A DNA stretch of 64,000 nt, taken from assembly GCA_036925085.1 (NCBI GenBank), contig JAUPFP010000131.1:1-64000 (forward strand), written 5' to 3'. The stretch comes from Brachycybe producta (Eukaryota; Arthropoda; Diplopoda; Playtdesmida; Andrognathidae). Both the position numbers and the translations under genes were made by a program. Under the pieces are notes generated by a model that was not told the origin of the DNA, made no database searches, and saw only the letters and a program-made list of their open reading frames with translations. This document shows positions 26,029 through 40,584 of this stretch, one piece after another; the stretch's first letter is position 1; the number at the start of each line of letters is the position of its first letter.

Positions 26029-29000
26029 TTGCCCAAGGAATGCAATGCATCTAAAAGCTTCACTCTACGTCTATTAGTTCATTTGGAATTAATTTTCAAA
26101 GTTACATGTACATGCACAAGCAATGTCAAGCATAGACACTTCAATGATGTCCACTTTGAACTCGTGTCATTTTTGAACCATGCAGAGCACACAGGAATTG
26201 AAGACATTTCTGCATTCCTGAATGTCCAAGGAATGCAATGCATCTAACAGTTCCATTCTACGAAAATTATTAACAATTCTCCAAAAATTAAATTCTTCCA
26301 TGAGTACCCCCCTTGGAAGTTTTTCAAAAAACGGCCAAAAATGAAAGTAACTGGTGTAATTTTTGAAGCATGCATTGCACACTGGAATTGAAGACATCCC
26401 TGAATTCCTGATTGCCCAAGGAATGCAATGCATCTAAAAGCTTCACTCTACGTCTATTAGTTCATTTGGAATTAATTTTCAAAGTTACATGTACATGCAC
26501 AAGCAAAGTCAAGCATAGACACTTCAATGATGTCCACTTTGAACTCGTGTCATTTTTGAACCATGCAGAGCACACAGGAATTGAAGACATTTCTGCATTC
26601 CTGAATGTCCAAGGAATGCAATGCATCTAACAGTTCCATTCTACGAAAATTATTAACAATTCTCCAAAAATTAAATTCTTCCATGAGTACCCCCCTTGGA
26701 AGTTTTTCAAAAAATGGCCAAAAATGAAAGTAACTGGTGTAATTTTTGAAGCATGCATTGCACACTAGAATTGAAGACATCCCTGCATTCCTGATTGCCC
26801 AAGGAATGCAATGCATCTAAAAGCTTCACTCTACGTCTATTAGTTCATTTGGAATTAATTTTCAAAGTTACATGTACATGCACAAGCAATGTCAAGCATA
26901 GACACTTCAATGATGTCCACTTTGAACTCGTGTCATTTTTGAACCATGCAGAGCACACAGGAATTGAAGACATTTCTGCATTCCTGAATGTCCAAGGAAT
27001 GCAATGCATCTAACAGTTCCATTCTACGAAAATTATTAACAATTCTCCAAAAATTAAATTCTTCCATGAGTACCCCCCTTGGAAGTTTTTCAAAAAATGG
27101 CCAAAAATGAAAGTAACTGGTGTAATTTTTGAAGCATGCATTGCACACTGGAATTGAAGACATCCCTGCATTCCTGATTGCCCAAGGAATGCAATGCATC
27201 TAAAAGCTTCACTCTACGTCTATTAGTTCATTTGGAATTAATTTTCAAAGTTACATGTCCATGCACAAGCAATGTCAAGCATAGACACTTCAATGATGTC
27301 CACTTTGAACTCGTGTCATTTTTGAACCATGCAGAGCACACAGGAATTGAAGACATTTCTGCATTCCTGAATGTCCAAGGAATGCAATGCATCTAACAGT
27401 TCCATTCTACGAAAATTATTAACAATTCTCCAAAAATTAAATTCTTCCATGAGTACCCCCCTTGGAAGTTTTTCAAAAAACGGCCAAAAATGAAAGTAAC
27501 TGGTGTAATTTTTGAAGCATGCATTGCACACTGGAATTGAAGACATCCCTGCATTCCTGATTGCCCAAGGAATGCAATGCATCTAAAAGCTTCACTCTAC
27601 GTCTATTAGTTCATTTGGAATTAATTTTCAAAGTTACATGTACATGCACAAGCAATGTCAAGCATAGACACTTCAATGATGTCCACTTTGAACTCGTGTC
27701 ATTTTTGAACCATGCAGAGCACACAGGAATTGAAGACATTTCTGCATTCCTGAATGTCCAAGGAATGCAATGCATCTAACAGTTCCATTCTACGAAAATT
27801 ATTAACAATTCTCCAAAAATTAAATTCTTCCATGAGTACCCCCCTTGGAAGTTTTTCAAAAAACGGCCAAAAATGAAAGTAACTGGTGTAATTTTTGAAG
27901 CATGCATTGCACACTGGAATTGAAGACATCCCTGCATTCCTGATTGCCCAAGGAATGCAATGCATCTAAAAGCTTCACTCTACGTCTATTAGTTCATTTG
28001 GAATTAATTTTCAAAGTTACATGTACATGCACAAGCAATGTCAAGCATAGACACTTCAATGATGTCCACTTTGAACTCGTGTCATTTTTGAACCATGCAG
28101 AGCACACAGGAATTGAAGACATTTCTGCATTCCTGAATGTCCAAGGAATGCAATGCATCTAACAGTTCCATTCTACGAAAATTATTAACAATTCTCCAAA
28201 AATTAAATTCTTCCATGAGTACCCCCCTTGGAAGTTTTTCAAAAAATGGCCAAAAATGAAAGTAACTGGTGTAATTTTTGAAGCATGCATTGCACACTGG
28301 AATTGAAGACATCCCTGCATTCCTGATTGCCCAAGGAATGCAATGCATCTAAAAGCTTCACTCTACGTCTATTAGTTCATTTGGAATTAATTTTCAAAGT
28401 TACATGTCCATGCACAAGCAATGTCAAGCATAGACACTTCAATGATGTCCACTTTGAACTCGTGTCATTTTTGAACCATGCAGAGCACACAGGAATTGAA
28501 GACATTTCTGCATTCCTGAATGTCCAAGGAATGCAATGCATCTAACAGTTCCATTCTACGAAAATTATTAACAATTCTCCAAAAATTAAATTCTTCCTTG
28601 AGTACCCCCCTTGGAAGTTTTTCAAAAAACGGCCAAAAATGAAAGTAACTGGTGTAATTTTTGAAGCATGCATTGCACACTGGAATTGAAGACATCACTG
28701 CATTCCTGATTGCCCAAGGAATGCAATGCATCTAAAAGCTTCACTCTACGTCTATTAGTTCATTTGGAATTAATTTTCAAAGTTACATGTCCATGCACAA
28801 GCAATGTCAAGCATAGACACTTCAATGATGTCCACTTTGAACTCGTGTCATTTTTGAACCATGCAGAGCACACAGGAATTGAAGACATTTCTGCATTCCT
28901 GAATGTCCAAGGAATGCAATGCATCTAACAGTTCCATTCTACGAAAATTATTAACAATTCTCCAAAAATTAAATTCTTCCATGAGTACCCCCCTTGGAAG

Positions 29001-30067
29001 TTTTTCAAAAAACGGCCAAAAATGAAAGTAACTGGTGTAATTTTTGAAGCATGCATTGCACACTGGAATTGAAGACATCCCTGCATTCCTGATTGCCCAA
29101 GGAATGCAATGCATCTAAAAGCTTCACTCTACGTCTATTAGTTCATTTGGAATTAATTTTCAAAGTTACATGTCCATGCACAAGCAATGTCAAGCATAGA
29201 CACTTCAATGATGTCCACTTTGAACTCGTGTCATTTTTGAACCATGCAGAGCACACAGGAATTGAAGACATTTCTGCATTCCTGAATGTCCAAGGAATGC
29301 AATGCATCTAACAGTTCCATTCTACGAAAATTATTAACAATTCTCCAAAAATTAAATTCTTCCATGAGTACCCCCCTTGGAAGTTTTTCAAAAAACGGCC
29401 AAAAATGAAAGTAACTGGTGTAATTTTTGAAGCATGCATTGCACACTGGAATTGAAGACATCCCTGCATTCCTGATTGCCCAAGGAATGCAATGCATCTA
29501 AAAGCTTCACTCTACGTCTATTAGTTCATTTGGAATTAATTTTCAAAGTTACATGTACATGCACAAGCAATGTCAAGCATAGACACTTCAATGATGTCCA
29601 CTTTGAACTCGTGTCATTTTTGAACCATGCAGAGCACACAGGAATTGAAGACATTTCTGCATTCCTGAATGTCCAAGGAATGCAATGCATCTAACAGTTC
29701 CATTCTACGAAAATTATTAACAATTCTCCAAAAATTAAATTCTTCCATGAGTACCCCCCTTGGAAGTTTTTCAAAAAACGGCCAAAAATGAAAGTAACTG
29801 GTGTAATTTTTGAAGCATGCATTGCACACTGGAATTGAAGACATCCCTGCATTCCTGATTGCCCAAGGAATGCAATGCATCTAAAAGCTTCACTCTACGT
29901 CTATTAGTTCATTTGGAATTAATTTTCAAAGTTACATGTACATGCACAAGCAATGTAAAGCATAGACACTTCAATGATGTCCACTTTGAACTCGTGTCAT
30001 TTTTGAACCATGCAGAGCACACAGGAATTGAAGACATTTCTGCATTCCTGAATGTCCAAGGAATGCT
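26029..30067 (+). repeat. t-type-rich subarray
   Basis: Monomers with tgtacatgc in place of tgtccatgc (t-type, gaining a tgtaca site) dominate here. By register they lie at 26,029, 26,412, 26,795, 27,561, 27,944, 29,476 and 29,859. More occur at 30,242, 31,008, 31,391, 33,689, 35,221, 35,988 and 36,371 in the next blocks. Elsewhere t-types occur at 1,883-8,015, 43,267, 47,101 and 47,484, and none is seen between about 8.4 and 26 kb or after 47.7 kb. Private changes include gcaaagtcaag (near 26,505), cactagaatt (near 26,767) and cttccttgag (near 28,598). Confidence 0.75.
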
Positions 30068-30161
30068 ATGCATCTAACAGTTCCATTCTACGAAAATTAT
30101 TAACAATTCTCCAAAAATTAAATTCTTCCATGAGTACCCCCCTTGGAAGTTTTTCAAAAAA

Positions 30162-32418
30162 AGGCCAAAAATGAAAGTAACTGGTGTAATTTTTGAAGCA
30201 TGCATTGCACACTGGAATTGAAGACATCCCTGCATTCCTGATTGCCCAAGGAATGCAATGCATCTAAAAGCTTCACTCTACGTCTATTAGTTCATTTGGA
30301 ATTAATTTTCAAAGTTACATGTACATGCACAAGCAATGTCAAGCATAGACACTTCAATGATGTCCACTTTGAACTCGTGTCATTTTTGAACCATGCAGAG
30401 CACACAGGAATTGAAGACATTTCTGCATTCCTGAATGTCCAAGGAATGCAATGCATCTAACAGTTCCATTCTACGAAAATTATTAACAATTCTCCAAAAA
30501 TTAAATTCTTCCATGAGTACCCCCCTTGGAAGTTTTTCAAAAAACGGCCAAAAATGAAAGTAACTGGTGTAATTTTTGAAGCATGCATTGCACACTGGAA
30601 TTGAAGACATCCCTGCATTCCTGATTGCCCAAGGAATGCAATGCATCTAAAAGCTTCACTCTACGTCTATTAGTTCATTTGAAATTAATTTTCAAAGTTA
30701 CATGTCCATGCACAAGCAATGTCAAGCATAGACACTTCAATGATGTCCACTTTGAACTCGTGTCATTTTTGAACCATGCAGAGCACACAGGAATTGAAGA
30801 CATTTCTGCATTCCTGAATGTCCAAGGAATGCAATGCATCTAACAGTTCCATTCTACGAAAATTATTAACAATTCTCCAAAAATTAAATTCTTCCATGAG
30901 TACCCCCCTTGGAAGTTTTTCAAAAAACGGCCAAAAATGAAAGTAACTGGTGTAATTTTTGAAGCATGCATTGCACACTGGAATTGAAGACATCCCTGCA
31001 TTCCTGATTGCCCAAGGAATGCAATGCATCTAAAAGCTTCACTCTACGTCCATTAGTTCATTTGGAATTAATTTTCAAAGTTACATGTACATGCACAAGC
31101 AATGTCAAGCATAGACACTTCAATGATGTCCACTTTGAACTCGTGTCATTTTTGAACCATGCAGAGCACACAGGAATTGAAGACATTTCTGCATTCCTGA
31201 ATGTCCAAGGAATGCAATGCATCTAACAGTTCCATTCTACGAAAATTATTAACAATTCTCCAAAAATTAAATTCTTCCATGAGTACCCCCCTTGGAAGTT
31301 TTTCAAAAAAAGGCCAAAAATGAAAGTAACTGGTGTAATTTTTGAAGCATGCATTGCACACTGGAATTGAAGACATCCCTGCATTCCTGATTGCCCAAGG
31401 AATGCAATGCATCTAAAAGCTTCACTCTACGTCTATTAGTTCATTTGGAATTAATTTTCAAAGTTACATGTACATGCACAAGCAATGTCAAGCATAGACA
31501 CTTCAATGATGTCCACTTTGAACTCGTGTCATTTTTGAACCATGCAGAGCACACAGGAATTGAAGACATTTCTGCATTCCTGAATGTCCAAGGAATGCAA
31601 TGCATCTAACAGTTCCATTCTACGAAAATTATTAACAATTCTCCAAAAATTAAATTCTTCCATGAGTACCCCCCTTGGAAGTTTTTCAAAAAACGGCCAA
31701 AAATGAAAGTAACTGGTGTAATTTTTGAAGCATGCATTGCACACTGGAATTGAAGACATCCCTGCATTCCTGATTGTCCAAGGAATGCAATGCATCTAAA
31801 AGCTTCACTCTACGTCCATTAGTTCATTTGGAATTAATTTTCGAAGTTACATGTCCATGCACAAGCTATGTCAAGCATAGACACTTCAATGATGTCCACT
31901 TTGAACTGGTGTCATTTTTGAACCATGCAGACCACACAGGAATTGAAGACATTTCTGCATTCCTGAATGTCCAAGGAATGCAATGCATCTAACAGTTCCA
32001 TTCTACGAAAATTATGAACAATTCTCCAAAAATTAAATTTTTCCATGAGTACCCCCCTTGGAAGTTTTTCAAAAAACGGCCAAAAATGAAAGTAACTGGT
32101 GTAATTTTTGAAGCATGCATTGCACACTGGAATTGAAGACAACCCTGCATTCCTGATTGTCCAAAGAATGCAATGCATCTAAAAGCTTAACTCTACGTCC
32201 ATTAGTTCATTTGGAATTAATTTTCGAAGTCACATGTCCATGCACAAGCAATTTCAAGCATAGACACTTCAATGATGTCCACTTTGAACTGGTGTCATTT
32301 TTGAACCATGCAGAGCACACCGGAATTGAAGACATTTCTGCATTCCTGAATGTCCAAGGAATGCAATGCATCTAACAGTTCCATTCTTCAAAAATTATTA
32401 ACAATTCTCCAAAAATGA
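30162..32418 (+). repeat. Block H2, copy 1 (4,979/4,980-bp offset)
   Basis: This is the minimum extent of a block repeated at 35,141-37,398. It contains aaaaaaaggcc (30,162), gaaattaattttc (about 30,681), t-type units, and two strongly diverged units at 31.8-32.4 kb. Those carry caagctatgtc, gcagaccacac, attatgaac, gacaaccctg, ccaaagaatg, agcttaactc, gtcacatg, caatttcaagc, caccggaatt, cattcttcaaaaatt and gaaactcttcc. The left edge lies between 30,067 and 30,162. The right edge lies before 33,002, where this side has a y-type unit and the other copy does not. Only two differences from copy 2 were found by eye: t at 32,040 against c at 37,020, and a C6 against a C7 tract at about 35,881. Confidence 0.9.
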
Positions 32419-34454
32419 AACTCTTCCATGAGTACCCCCCTTGGAAGTTTTTCAAAAAACGGCCAAAAATGAAAGTAACTGGTGTAATTTTTGAAGCATG
32501 CATTGCACACTGGAATTGAAGACATCCCTGCATTCCTGATTGCCCAAGGAATGCAATGCATCTAAAAGCTTCACTCTACGTCTATTAGTTCATTTGGAAT
32601 TAATTTTCAAAGTTACATGTCCATGCACAAGCAATGTCAAGCATAGACACTTCAATGATGTCCACTTTGAACTCGTGTCATTTTTGAACCATGCAGAGCA
32701 CACAGGAATTGAAGACATTTCTGCATTCCTGAATGTCCAAGGAATGCAATGCATCTAACAGTTCCATTCTACGAAAATTATTAACAATTCTCCAAAAATT
32801 AAATTCTTCCATGAGTACCCCCCTTGGAAGTTTTTCAAAAAACGGCCAAAAATGAAAGTAACTGGTGTAATTTTTGAAGCATGCATTGCACACTGGAATT
32901 GAAGACATCCCTGCATTCCTGATTGCCCAAGGAATGCAATGCATCTAAAAGCTTCACTCTACGTCTATTAGTTCATTTGGAATTAATTTTCAAAGTTACA
33001 TATCCATGCACAAGCAATGTCATGCATAGACACTTCAATGATGTCCACTTTGAACTGGTGTCATTTTTGAACCATGCAGAGCACACAGGAATTGAAGACA
33101 TTTCTGCATTCCTGAATGTCCAAGGAATGCAATGCATCTAACAGTTCCATTCTACGAAAATTATTAACAATTCTCCAAAAATTAAATTCTTCCATGAGTA
33201 CCCCCCTTGGAAGTTTTTCAAAAAACGGCCAAAAATGAAAGTAACTGGTGTAATTTTTGAAGCATGCATTGCACACTGGAATTGAAGACATCCCTGCATT
33301 CCTGATTGCCCAAGGAATGCAATGCATCTAAAAGCTTCACTCTACGTCTATTAGTTCATTTGGAATTAATTTTCAAAGTTACATGTCCATGCACAAGCAA
33401 TGTCAAGCATAGACACTTCAATGATGTCCACTTTGAACTCGTGTCATTTTTGAACCATGCAGAGCACACAGGAATTGAAGACATTTCTGCATTCCTGAAT
33501 GTCCAAGGAATGCAATGCATCTAACAGTTCCATTCTACGAAAATTATTAACAATTCTCCAAAAATTAAATTCTTCCATGAGTACCCCCCTTGGAAGTTTT
33601 TCAAAAAACGGCCAAAAATGAAAGTAACTGGTGTAATTTTTGAAGCATGCATTGCACACTGGAATTGAAGACATCCCTGCATTCCTGATTGCCCAAGGAA
33701 TGCAATGCATCTAAAAGCTTCACTCTACGTCTATTAGTTCATTTGGAATTAATTTTCAAAGTTACATGTACATGCACAAGCAATGTCAAGCATAGACACT
33801 TCAATGATGTCCACTTTGAACTCGTGTCATTTTTGAACCATGCAGAGCACACAGGAATTGAAGACATTTCTGCATTCCTGAATGTCCAAGGAATGCAATG
33901 CATCTAACAGTTCCATTCTACGAAAATTATTAACAATTCTCCAAAAATTAAATTCTTCCATGAGTACCCCCCTTGGAAGTTTTTCAAAAAACGGCCAAAA
34001 ATGAAAGTAACTGGTGTAATTTTTGAAGCATGCATTGCACACTGGAATTGAAGACATCCCTGCATTCCTGATTGCCCAAGGAATGCAATGCATCTAAAAG
34101 CTTCACTCTACGTCTATTAGTTCATTTGGAATTAATTTTCAAAGTTACATGTCCATGCACAAGCAATGTCAAGCATAGACACTTCAATGATGTCCACTTT
34201 GAACTCGTGTCATTTTTGAACCATGCAGAGCACACAGGAATTGAAGACATTTCTGCATTCCTGAATGTCCAAGGAATGCAATGCATCTAACAGTTCCATT
34301 CTACGAAAATTATTAACAATTCTCCAAAAATTAAATTCTTCCATGAGTACCCCCCTTGGAAGTTTTTCAAAAAACGGCCAAAAATGAAAGTAACTGGTGT
34401 AATTTTTGAAGCATGCATTGCACACTGGAATTGAAGACATCCCTGCATTCCTGA

Positions 34455-35220
34455 TTGCCCAAGGAATGCAATGCATCTAAAAGCTTCACTCTACGTCTAT
34501 TAGTTCATTTGGAATTAATTTTCAAAGTTACATGTCCATGCACAAGCAATGTCAAGCATAGACACTTCAATAATGTCCACTTTGAACTCGTGTCATTTTT
34601 GAACCATGCAGAGCATACAGGAATTGAAGACATTTCTGCATTCCTGAATGTCCAAGGAATGCAATGCATCTAACAGTTCCATTCTACGAAAATTATTAAC
34701 AATTCTCCAAAAATTAAATTCTTCCATGAGTACCCCCCTTGGAAGTTTTTCAAAAAACGGCCAAAAATGAAAGTAACTGGTGTAATTTTTGAAGCATGCA
34801 TTGCACACTGGAATTGAAGACATCCCTGCATTCCTGATTGCCCAAGGAATGCAATGCATCTAAAAGCTTCACTCTACGTCTATTAGTTCATTTGGAATTA
34901 ATTTTCAAAGTTACATATCCATGCACAAGCAATGTCATGCATAGACACTTCAATGATGTCCACTTTGAACTGGTGTCATTTTTGAACCATGCAGAGCACA
35001 CAGGAATTGAAGACATTTCTGCATTCCTGAATGTCCAAGGAATGCAATGCATCTAACAGTTCCATTCTACGAAAATTATTAACAATTCTCCAAAAATTAA
35101 ATTCTTCCATGAGTACCCCCCTTGGAAGTTTTTCAAAAAAAGGCCAAAAATGAAAGTAACTGGTGTAATTTTTGAAGCATGCATTGCACACTGGAATTGA
35201 AGACATCCCTGCATTCCTGA
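34455..35220 (+). repeat. a-y2 monomer pair, founder-like copy outside the 2,299-bp HOR
   Basis: The a-type (tcaataatgtcc at 34,572 with gagcatacagg) is followed by a y2 unit (acatatcc, gtcatgcatag, with plain caaggaatgc). The same pair reappears at 38,286, 40,585 and 44,033, where it is followed by c and n units. Here it is followed by aaaaaaaggcc and t-type units. This may be the source arrangement, or a later exchange product. Confidence 0.6.
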
Positions 35221-37398
35221 TTGCCCAAGGAATGCAATGCATCTAAAAGCTTCACTCTACGTCTATTAGTTCATTTGGAATTAATTTTCAAAGTTACATG
35301 TACATGCACAAGCAATGTCAAGCATAGACACTTCAATGATGTCCACTTTGAACTCGTGTCATTTTTGAACCATGCAGAGCACACAGGAATTGAAGACATT
35401 TCTGCATTCCTGAATGTCCAAGGAATGCAATGCATCTAACAGTTCCATTCTACGAAAATTATTAACAATTCTCCAAAAATTAAATTCTTCCATGAGTACC
35501 CCCCTTGGAAGTTTTTCAAAAAACGGCCAAAAATGAAAGTAACTGGTGTAATTTTTGAAGCATGCATTGCACACTGGAATTGAAGACATCCCTGCATTCC
35601 TGATTGCCCAAGGAATGCAATGCATCTAAAAGCTTCACTCTACGTCTATTAGTTCATTTGAAATTAATTTTCAAAGTTACATGTCCATGCACAAGCAATG
35701 TCAAGCATAGACACTTCAATGATGTCCACTTTGAACTCGTGTCATTTTTGAACCATGCAGAGCACACAGGAATTGAAGACATTTCTGCATTCCTGAATGT
35801 CCAAGGAATGCAATGCATCTAACAGTTCCATTCTACGAAAATTATTAACAATTCTCCAAAAATTAAATTCTTCCATGAGTACCCCCCCTTGGAAGTTTTT
35901 CAAAAAACGGCCAAAAATGAAAGTAACTGGTGTAATTTTTGAAGCATGCATTGCACACTGGAATTGAAGACATCCCTGCATTCCTGATTGCCCAAGGAAT
36001 GCAATGCATCTAAAAGCTTCACTCTACGTCCATTAGTTCATTTGGAATTAATTTTCAAAGTTACATGTACATGCACAAGCAATGTCAAGCATAGACACTT
36101 CAATGATGTCCACTTTGAACTCGTGTCATTTTTGAACCATGCAGAGCACACAGGAATTGAAGACATTTCTGCATTCCTGAATGTCCAAGGAATGCAATGC
36201 ATCTAACAGTTCCATTCTACGAAAATTATTAACAATTCTCCAAAAATTAAATTCTTCCATGAGTACCCCCCTTGGAAGTTTTTCAAAAAAAGGCCAAAAA
36301 TGAAAGTAACTGGTGTAATTTTTGAAGCATGCATTGCACACTGGAATTGAAGACATCCCTGCATTCCTGATTGCCCAAGGAATGCAATGCATCTAAAAGC
36401 TTCACTCTACGTCTATTAGTTCATTTGGAATTAATTTTCAAAGTTACATGTACATGCACAAGCAATGTCAAGCATAGACACTTCAATGATGTCCACTTTG
36501 AACTCGTGTCATTTTTGAACCATGCAGAGCACACAGGAATTGAAGACATTTCTGCATTCCTGAATGTCCAAGGAATGCAATGCATCTAACAGTTCCATTC
36601 TACGAAAATTATTAACAATTCTCCAAAAATTAAATTCTTCCATGAGTACCCCCCTTGGAAGTTTTTCAAAAAACGGCCAAAAATGAAAGTAACTGGTGTA
36701 ATTTTTGAAGCATGCATTGCACACTGGAATTGAAGACATCCCTGCATTCCTGATTGTCCAAGGAATGCAATGCATCTAAAAGCTTCACTCTACGTCCATT
36801 AGTTCATTTGGAATTAATTTTCGAAGTTACATGTCCATGCACAAGCTATGTCAAGCATAGACACTTCAATGATGTCCACTTTGAACTGGTGTCATTTTTG
36901 AACCATGCAGACCACACAGGAATTGAAGACATTTCTGCATTCCTGAATGTCCAAGGAATGCAATGCATCTAACAGTTCCATTCTACGAAAATTATGAACA
37001 ATTCTCCAAAAATTAAATTCTTCCATGAGTACCCCCCTTGGAAGTTTTTCAAAAAACGGCCAAAAATGAAAGTAACTGGTGTAATTTTTGAAGCATGCAT
37101 TGCACACTGGAATTGAAGACAACCCTGCATTCCTGATTGTCCAAAGAATGCAATGCATCTAAAAGCTTAACTCTACGTCCATTAGTTCATTTGGAATTAA
37201 TTTTCGAAGTCACATGTCCATGCACAAGCAATTTCAAGCATAGACACTTCAATGATGTCCACTTTGAACTGGTGTCATTTTTGAACCATGCAGAGCACAC
37301 CGGAATTGAAGACATTTCTGCATTCCTGAATGTCCAAGGAATGCAATGCATCTAACAGTTCCATTCTTCAAAAATTATTAACAATTCTCCAAAAATGA
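35141..37398 (+). repeat. Block H2, copy 2
   Basis: This is a near-exact copy of 30,162-32,418, including all the rare changes of its two diverged units. The C tract at about 35,881 has seven C, which shifts the offset from 4,979 to 4,980. Just downstream, phase jumps: the unit registered at 37,903 and those after it match 34,072 onwards at an offset of 3,831 bp. Three monomers present in copy 1 (32,923 to 34,071) are therefore absent here. Confidence 0.9.
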
Positions 37399-38285
37399 AA
37401 CTCTTCCATGAGTACCCCCCTTGGAAGTTTTTCAAAAAACGGCCAAAAATGAAAGTAACTGGTGTAATTTTTGAAGCATGCATTGCACACTGGAATTGAA
37501 GACATCCCTGCATTCCTGATTGCCCAAGGAATGCAATGCATCTAAAAGCTTCACTCTACGTCTATTAGTTCATTTGGAATTAATTTTCAAAGTTACATGT
37601 CCATGCACAAGCAATGTCAAGCATAGACACTTCAATGATGTCCACTTTGAACTCGTGTCATTTTTGAACCATGCAGAGCACACAGGAATTGAAGACATTT
37701 CTGCATTCCTGAATGTCCAAGGAATGCAATGCATCTAACAGTTCCATTCTACGAAAATTATTAACAATTCTCCAAAAATTAAATTCTTCCATGAGTACCC
37801 CCCTTGGAAGTTTTTCAAAAAACGGCCAAAAATGAAAGTAACTGGTGTAATTTTTGAAGCATGCATTGCACACTGGAATTGAAGACATCCCTGCATTCCT
37901 GATTGCCCAAGGAATGCAATGCATCTAAAAGCTTCACTCTACGTCTATTAGTTCATTTGGAATTAATTTTCAAAGTTACATGTCCATGCACAAGCAATGT
38001 CAAGCATAGACACTTCAATGATGTCCACTTTGAACTCGTGTCATTTTTGAACCATGCAGAGCACACAGGAATTGAAGACATTTCTGCATTCCTGAATGTC
38101 CAAGGAATGCAATGCATCTAACAGTTCCATTCTACGAAAATTATTAACAATTCTCCAAAAATTAAATTCTTCCATGAGTACCCCCCTTGGAAGTTTTTCA
38201 AAAAACGGCCAAAAATGAAAGTAACTGGTGTAATTTTTGAAGCATGCATTGCACACTGGAATTGAAGACATCCCTGCATTCCTGA

Positions 38286-40584
38286 TTGCCCAAGGAATGC
38301 AATGCATCTAAAAGCTTCACTCTACGTCTATTAGTTCATTTGGAATTAATTTTCAAAGTTACATGTCCATGCACAAGCAATGTCAAGCATAGACACTTCA
38401 ATAATGTCCACTTTGAACTCGTGTCATTTTTGAACCATGCAGAGCATACAGGAATTGAAGACATTTCTGCATTCCTGAATGTCCAAGGAATGCAATGCAT
38501 CTAACAGTTCCATTCTACGAAAATTATTAACAATTCTCCAAAAATTAAATTCTTCCATGAGTACCCCCCTTGGAAGTTTTTCAAAAAACGGCCAAAAATG
38601 AAAGTAACTGGTGTAATTTTTGAAGCATGCATTGCACACTGGAATTGAAGACATCCCTGCATTCCTGATTGCCCAAGGAATGCAATGCATCTAAAAGCTT
38701 CACTCTACGTCTATTAGTTCATTTGGAATTAATTTTCAAAGTTACATATCCATGCACAAGCAATGTCATGCATAGACACTTCAATGATGTCCACTTTGAA
38801 CTGGTGTCATTTTTGAACCATGCAGAGCACACAGGAATTGAAGACATTTCTGCATTCCTGAATGTCCAAGGAATGCAATGCATCTAACAGTTCCATTCTA
38901 CGAAAATTATTAACAATTCTCCAAAAATTAAATTCTTCCATGAGTACCCCCCTTGGAAGTTTTTCAAAAAACGGCCAAAAATGAAAGTAACTTGTGTAAT
39001 TTTTGAAGCATGCATTGCACACTGGAATTGAAGACATCCCTGCATTCCTGATTGTCCAAGGAATGCAATGCATCTAAAAGCTTCACTCTATGTCCATTAG
39101 TTCATTTGGAATTAATTTTCGAAGTTTCATGTCCATGCACAAGCAATGTCAAGCATAGACACTTCAATGATGTCCACTTTGAACTGGTGTCATTTTTGAA
39201 CCATGCAGAGCACACAGGAATTGAAGACATTTCTGCATTCCTGAATGTCCAAGGAATGCAATGCATCTAACAGTTCCATTCTACGAAAATTATTAACAAT
39301 TCTCCAAAAATGAAATTCTTTCATGAGTACCCCCCTTGGAAGTTTTTCAAAAAACGGCCAAAAATGAAAGTAACTGGTGTAATTTTTGAAGCATGCATTG
39401 CACACTGGAATTGAAGACATCCCTGCATTCCTGATTGCCCAAGGAATGCAATGCATCTAATAGCTTCACTCTACGTCTATTAGTTCATGTGGAATTAATT
39501 TTCAAAGTTACATGTCCATGCACAAGCAATGTCAAGCATATACACTTCAATGATGTCCACTTTGAACTCGTGTCATTTTTGAACCATGCAGAGCACACAG
39601 GAATTGAAGACATTTCTGCATTCCTGAATGTCCAAGGAATGCAATGCATCTAACAGTTCCATTCTACGAAAATTATTAACAATTCTCCAAAAATTAAATT
39701 CTTCCATGAGTACCCCCCCTTGGAAGTTTTTCAAAAAACGGCCAAAAATGAAAGTAACTGGTGTAATTTTTGAAGCATGCATTGCACACTGGAATTGAAG
39801 ACATCCCTGCATTCCTGATTGCCCAAGGAATGCAATGCATCTAAAAGCTTCACTCTACGTCTGTTAGTTCATTTGGAATTAATTTTCAAAGTTACATATC
39901 CATGCACAAGCAATGTCATGCATAGACACTTCAATGATGTCCACTTTGAACTGGTGTCATTTTTGAACCATGCAGAGCACACAGGAATTGAAGACATTTC
40001 TGCATTCCTGAATGTCCAAGGAATGCAATGCATCTAACAGTTCCATTCTACGAAAATTATTAACAATTCTCCAAAAATTAAATTCTTCCATGAGTACCCC
40101 CCTTGGAAGTTTTTCAAAAAACGGCCAAAAATGAAAGTAACTTGTGTAATTTTTGAAGCATGCATTGCACACTGGAATTGAAGACATCCCTGCATTCCTG
40201 ATTGTCCAAGGAATGCAATGCATCTAAAAGCTTCACTCTATGTCCATTAGTTCATTTGGAATTAATTTTCGAAGTTTCATGTCCATGCACAAGCAATGTC
40301 AAGCATAGACACTTCAATGATGTCCACTTTGAACTGGTGTCATTTTTGAACCATGCAGAGCACACAGGAATTGAAGACATTTCTGCATTCCTGAATGTCC
40401 AAGGAATGCAATGCATCTAACAGTTCCATTCTACGAAAATTATTAACAATTCTCCAAAAATTAAATTCTTCCATGAGTACCCCCCTTGGAAGTTTTTCAA
40501 AAAACGGCCAAAAATGAAAGTAACTGGTGTAATTTTTGAAGCATGCATTGCACACTGGAATTGAAGACATCCCTGCATTCCTGA
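38286..40584 (+). repeat. 2,299-bp six-monomer HOR, copy 1 (a-y2-c-n-y2-c)
   Basis: Six units occur in fixed order. a (caataatgtcc, gcatacagg) is at 38,286 and y2 at 38,669. c is at 39,052. n (catctaatagc, which loses HindIII, plus catgtggaatt and catatacac) is at 39,435. A second y2 with gtctgttag is at 39,819 and c at 40,202. After n comes a C7 tract (about 39,712), making the unit 6 x 383 + 1 = 2,299 bp. The next copy follows directly. Confidence 0.9.
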
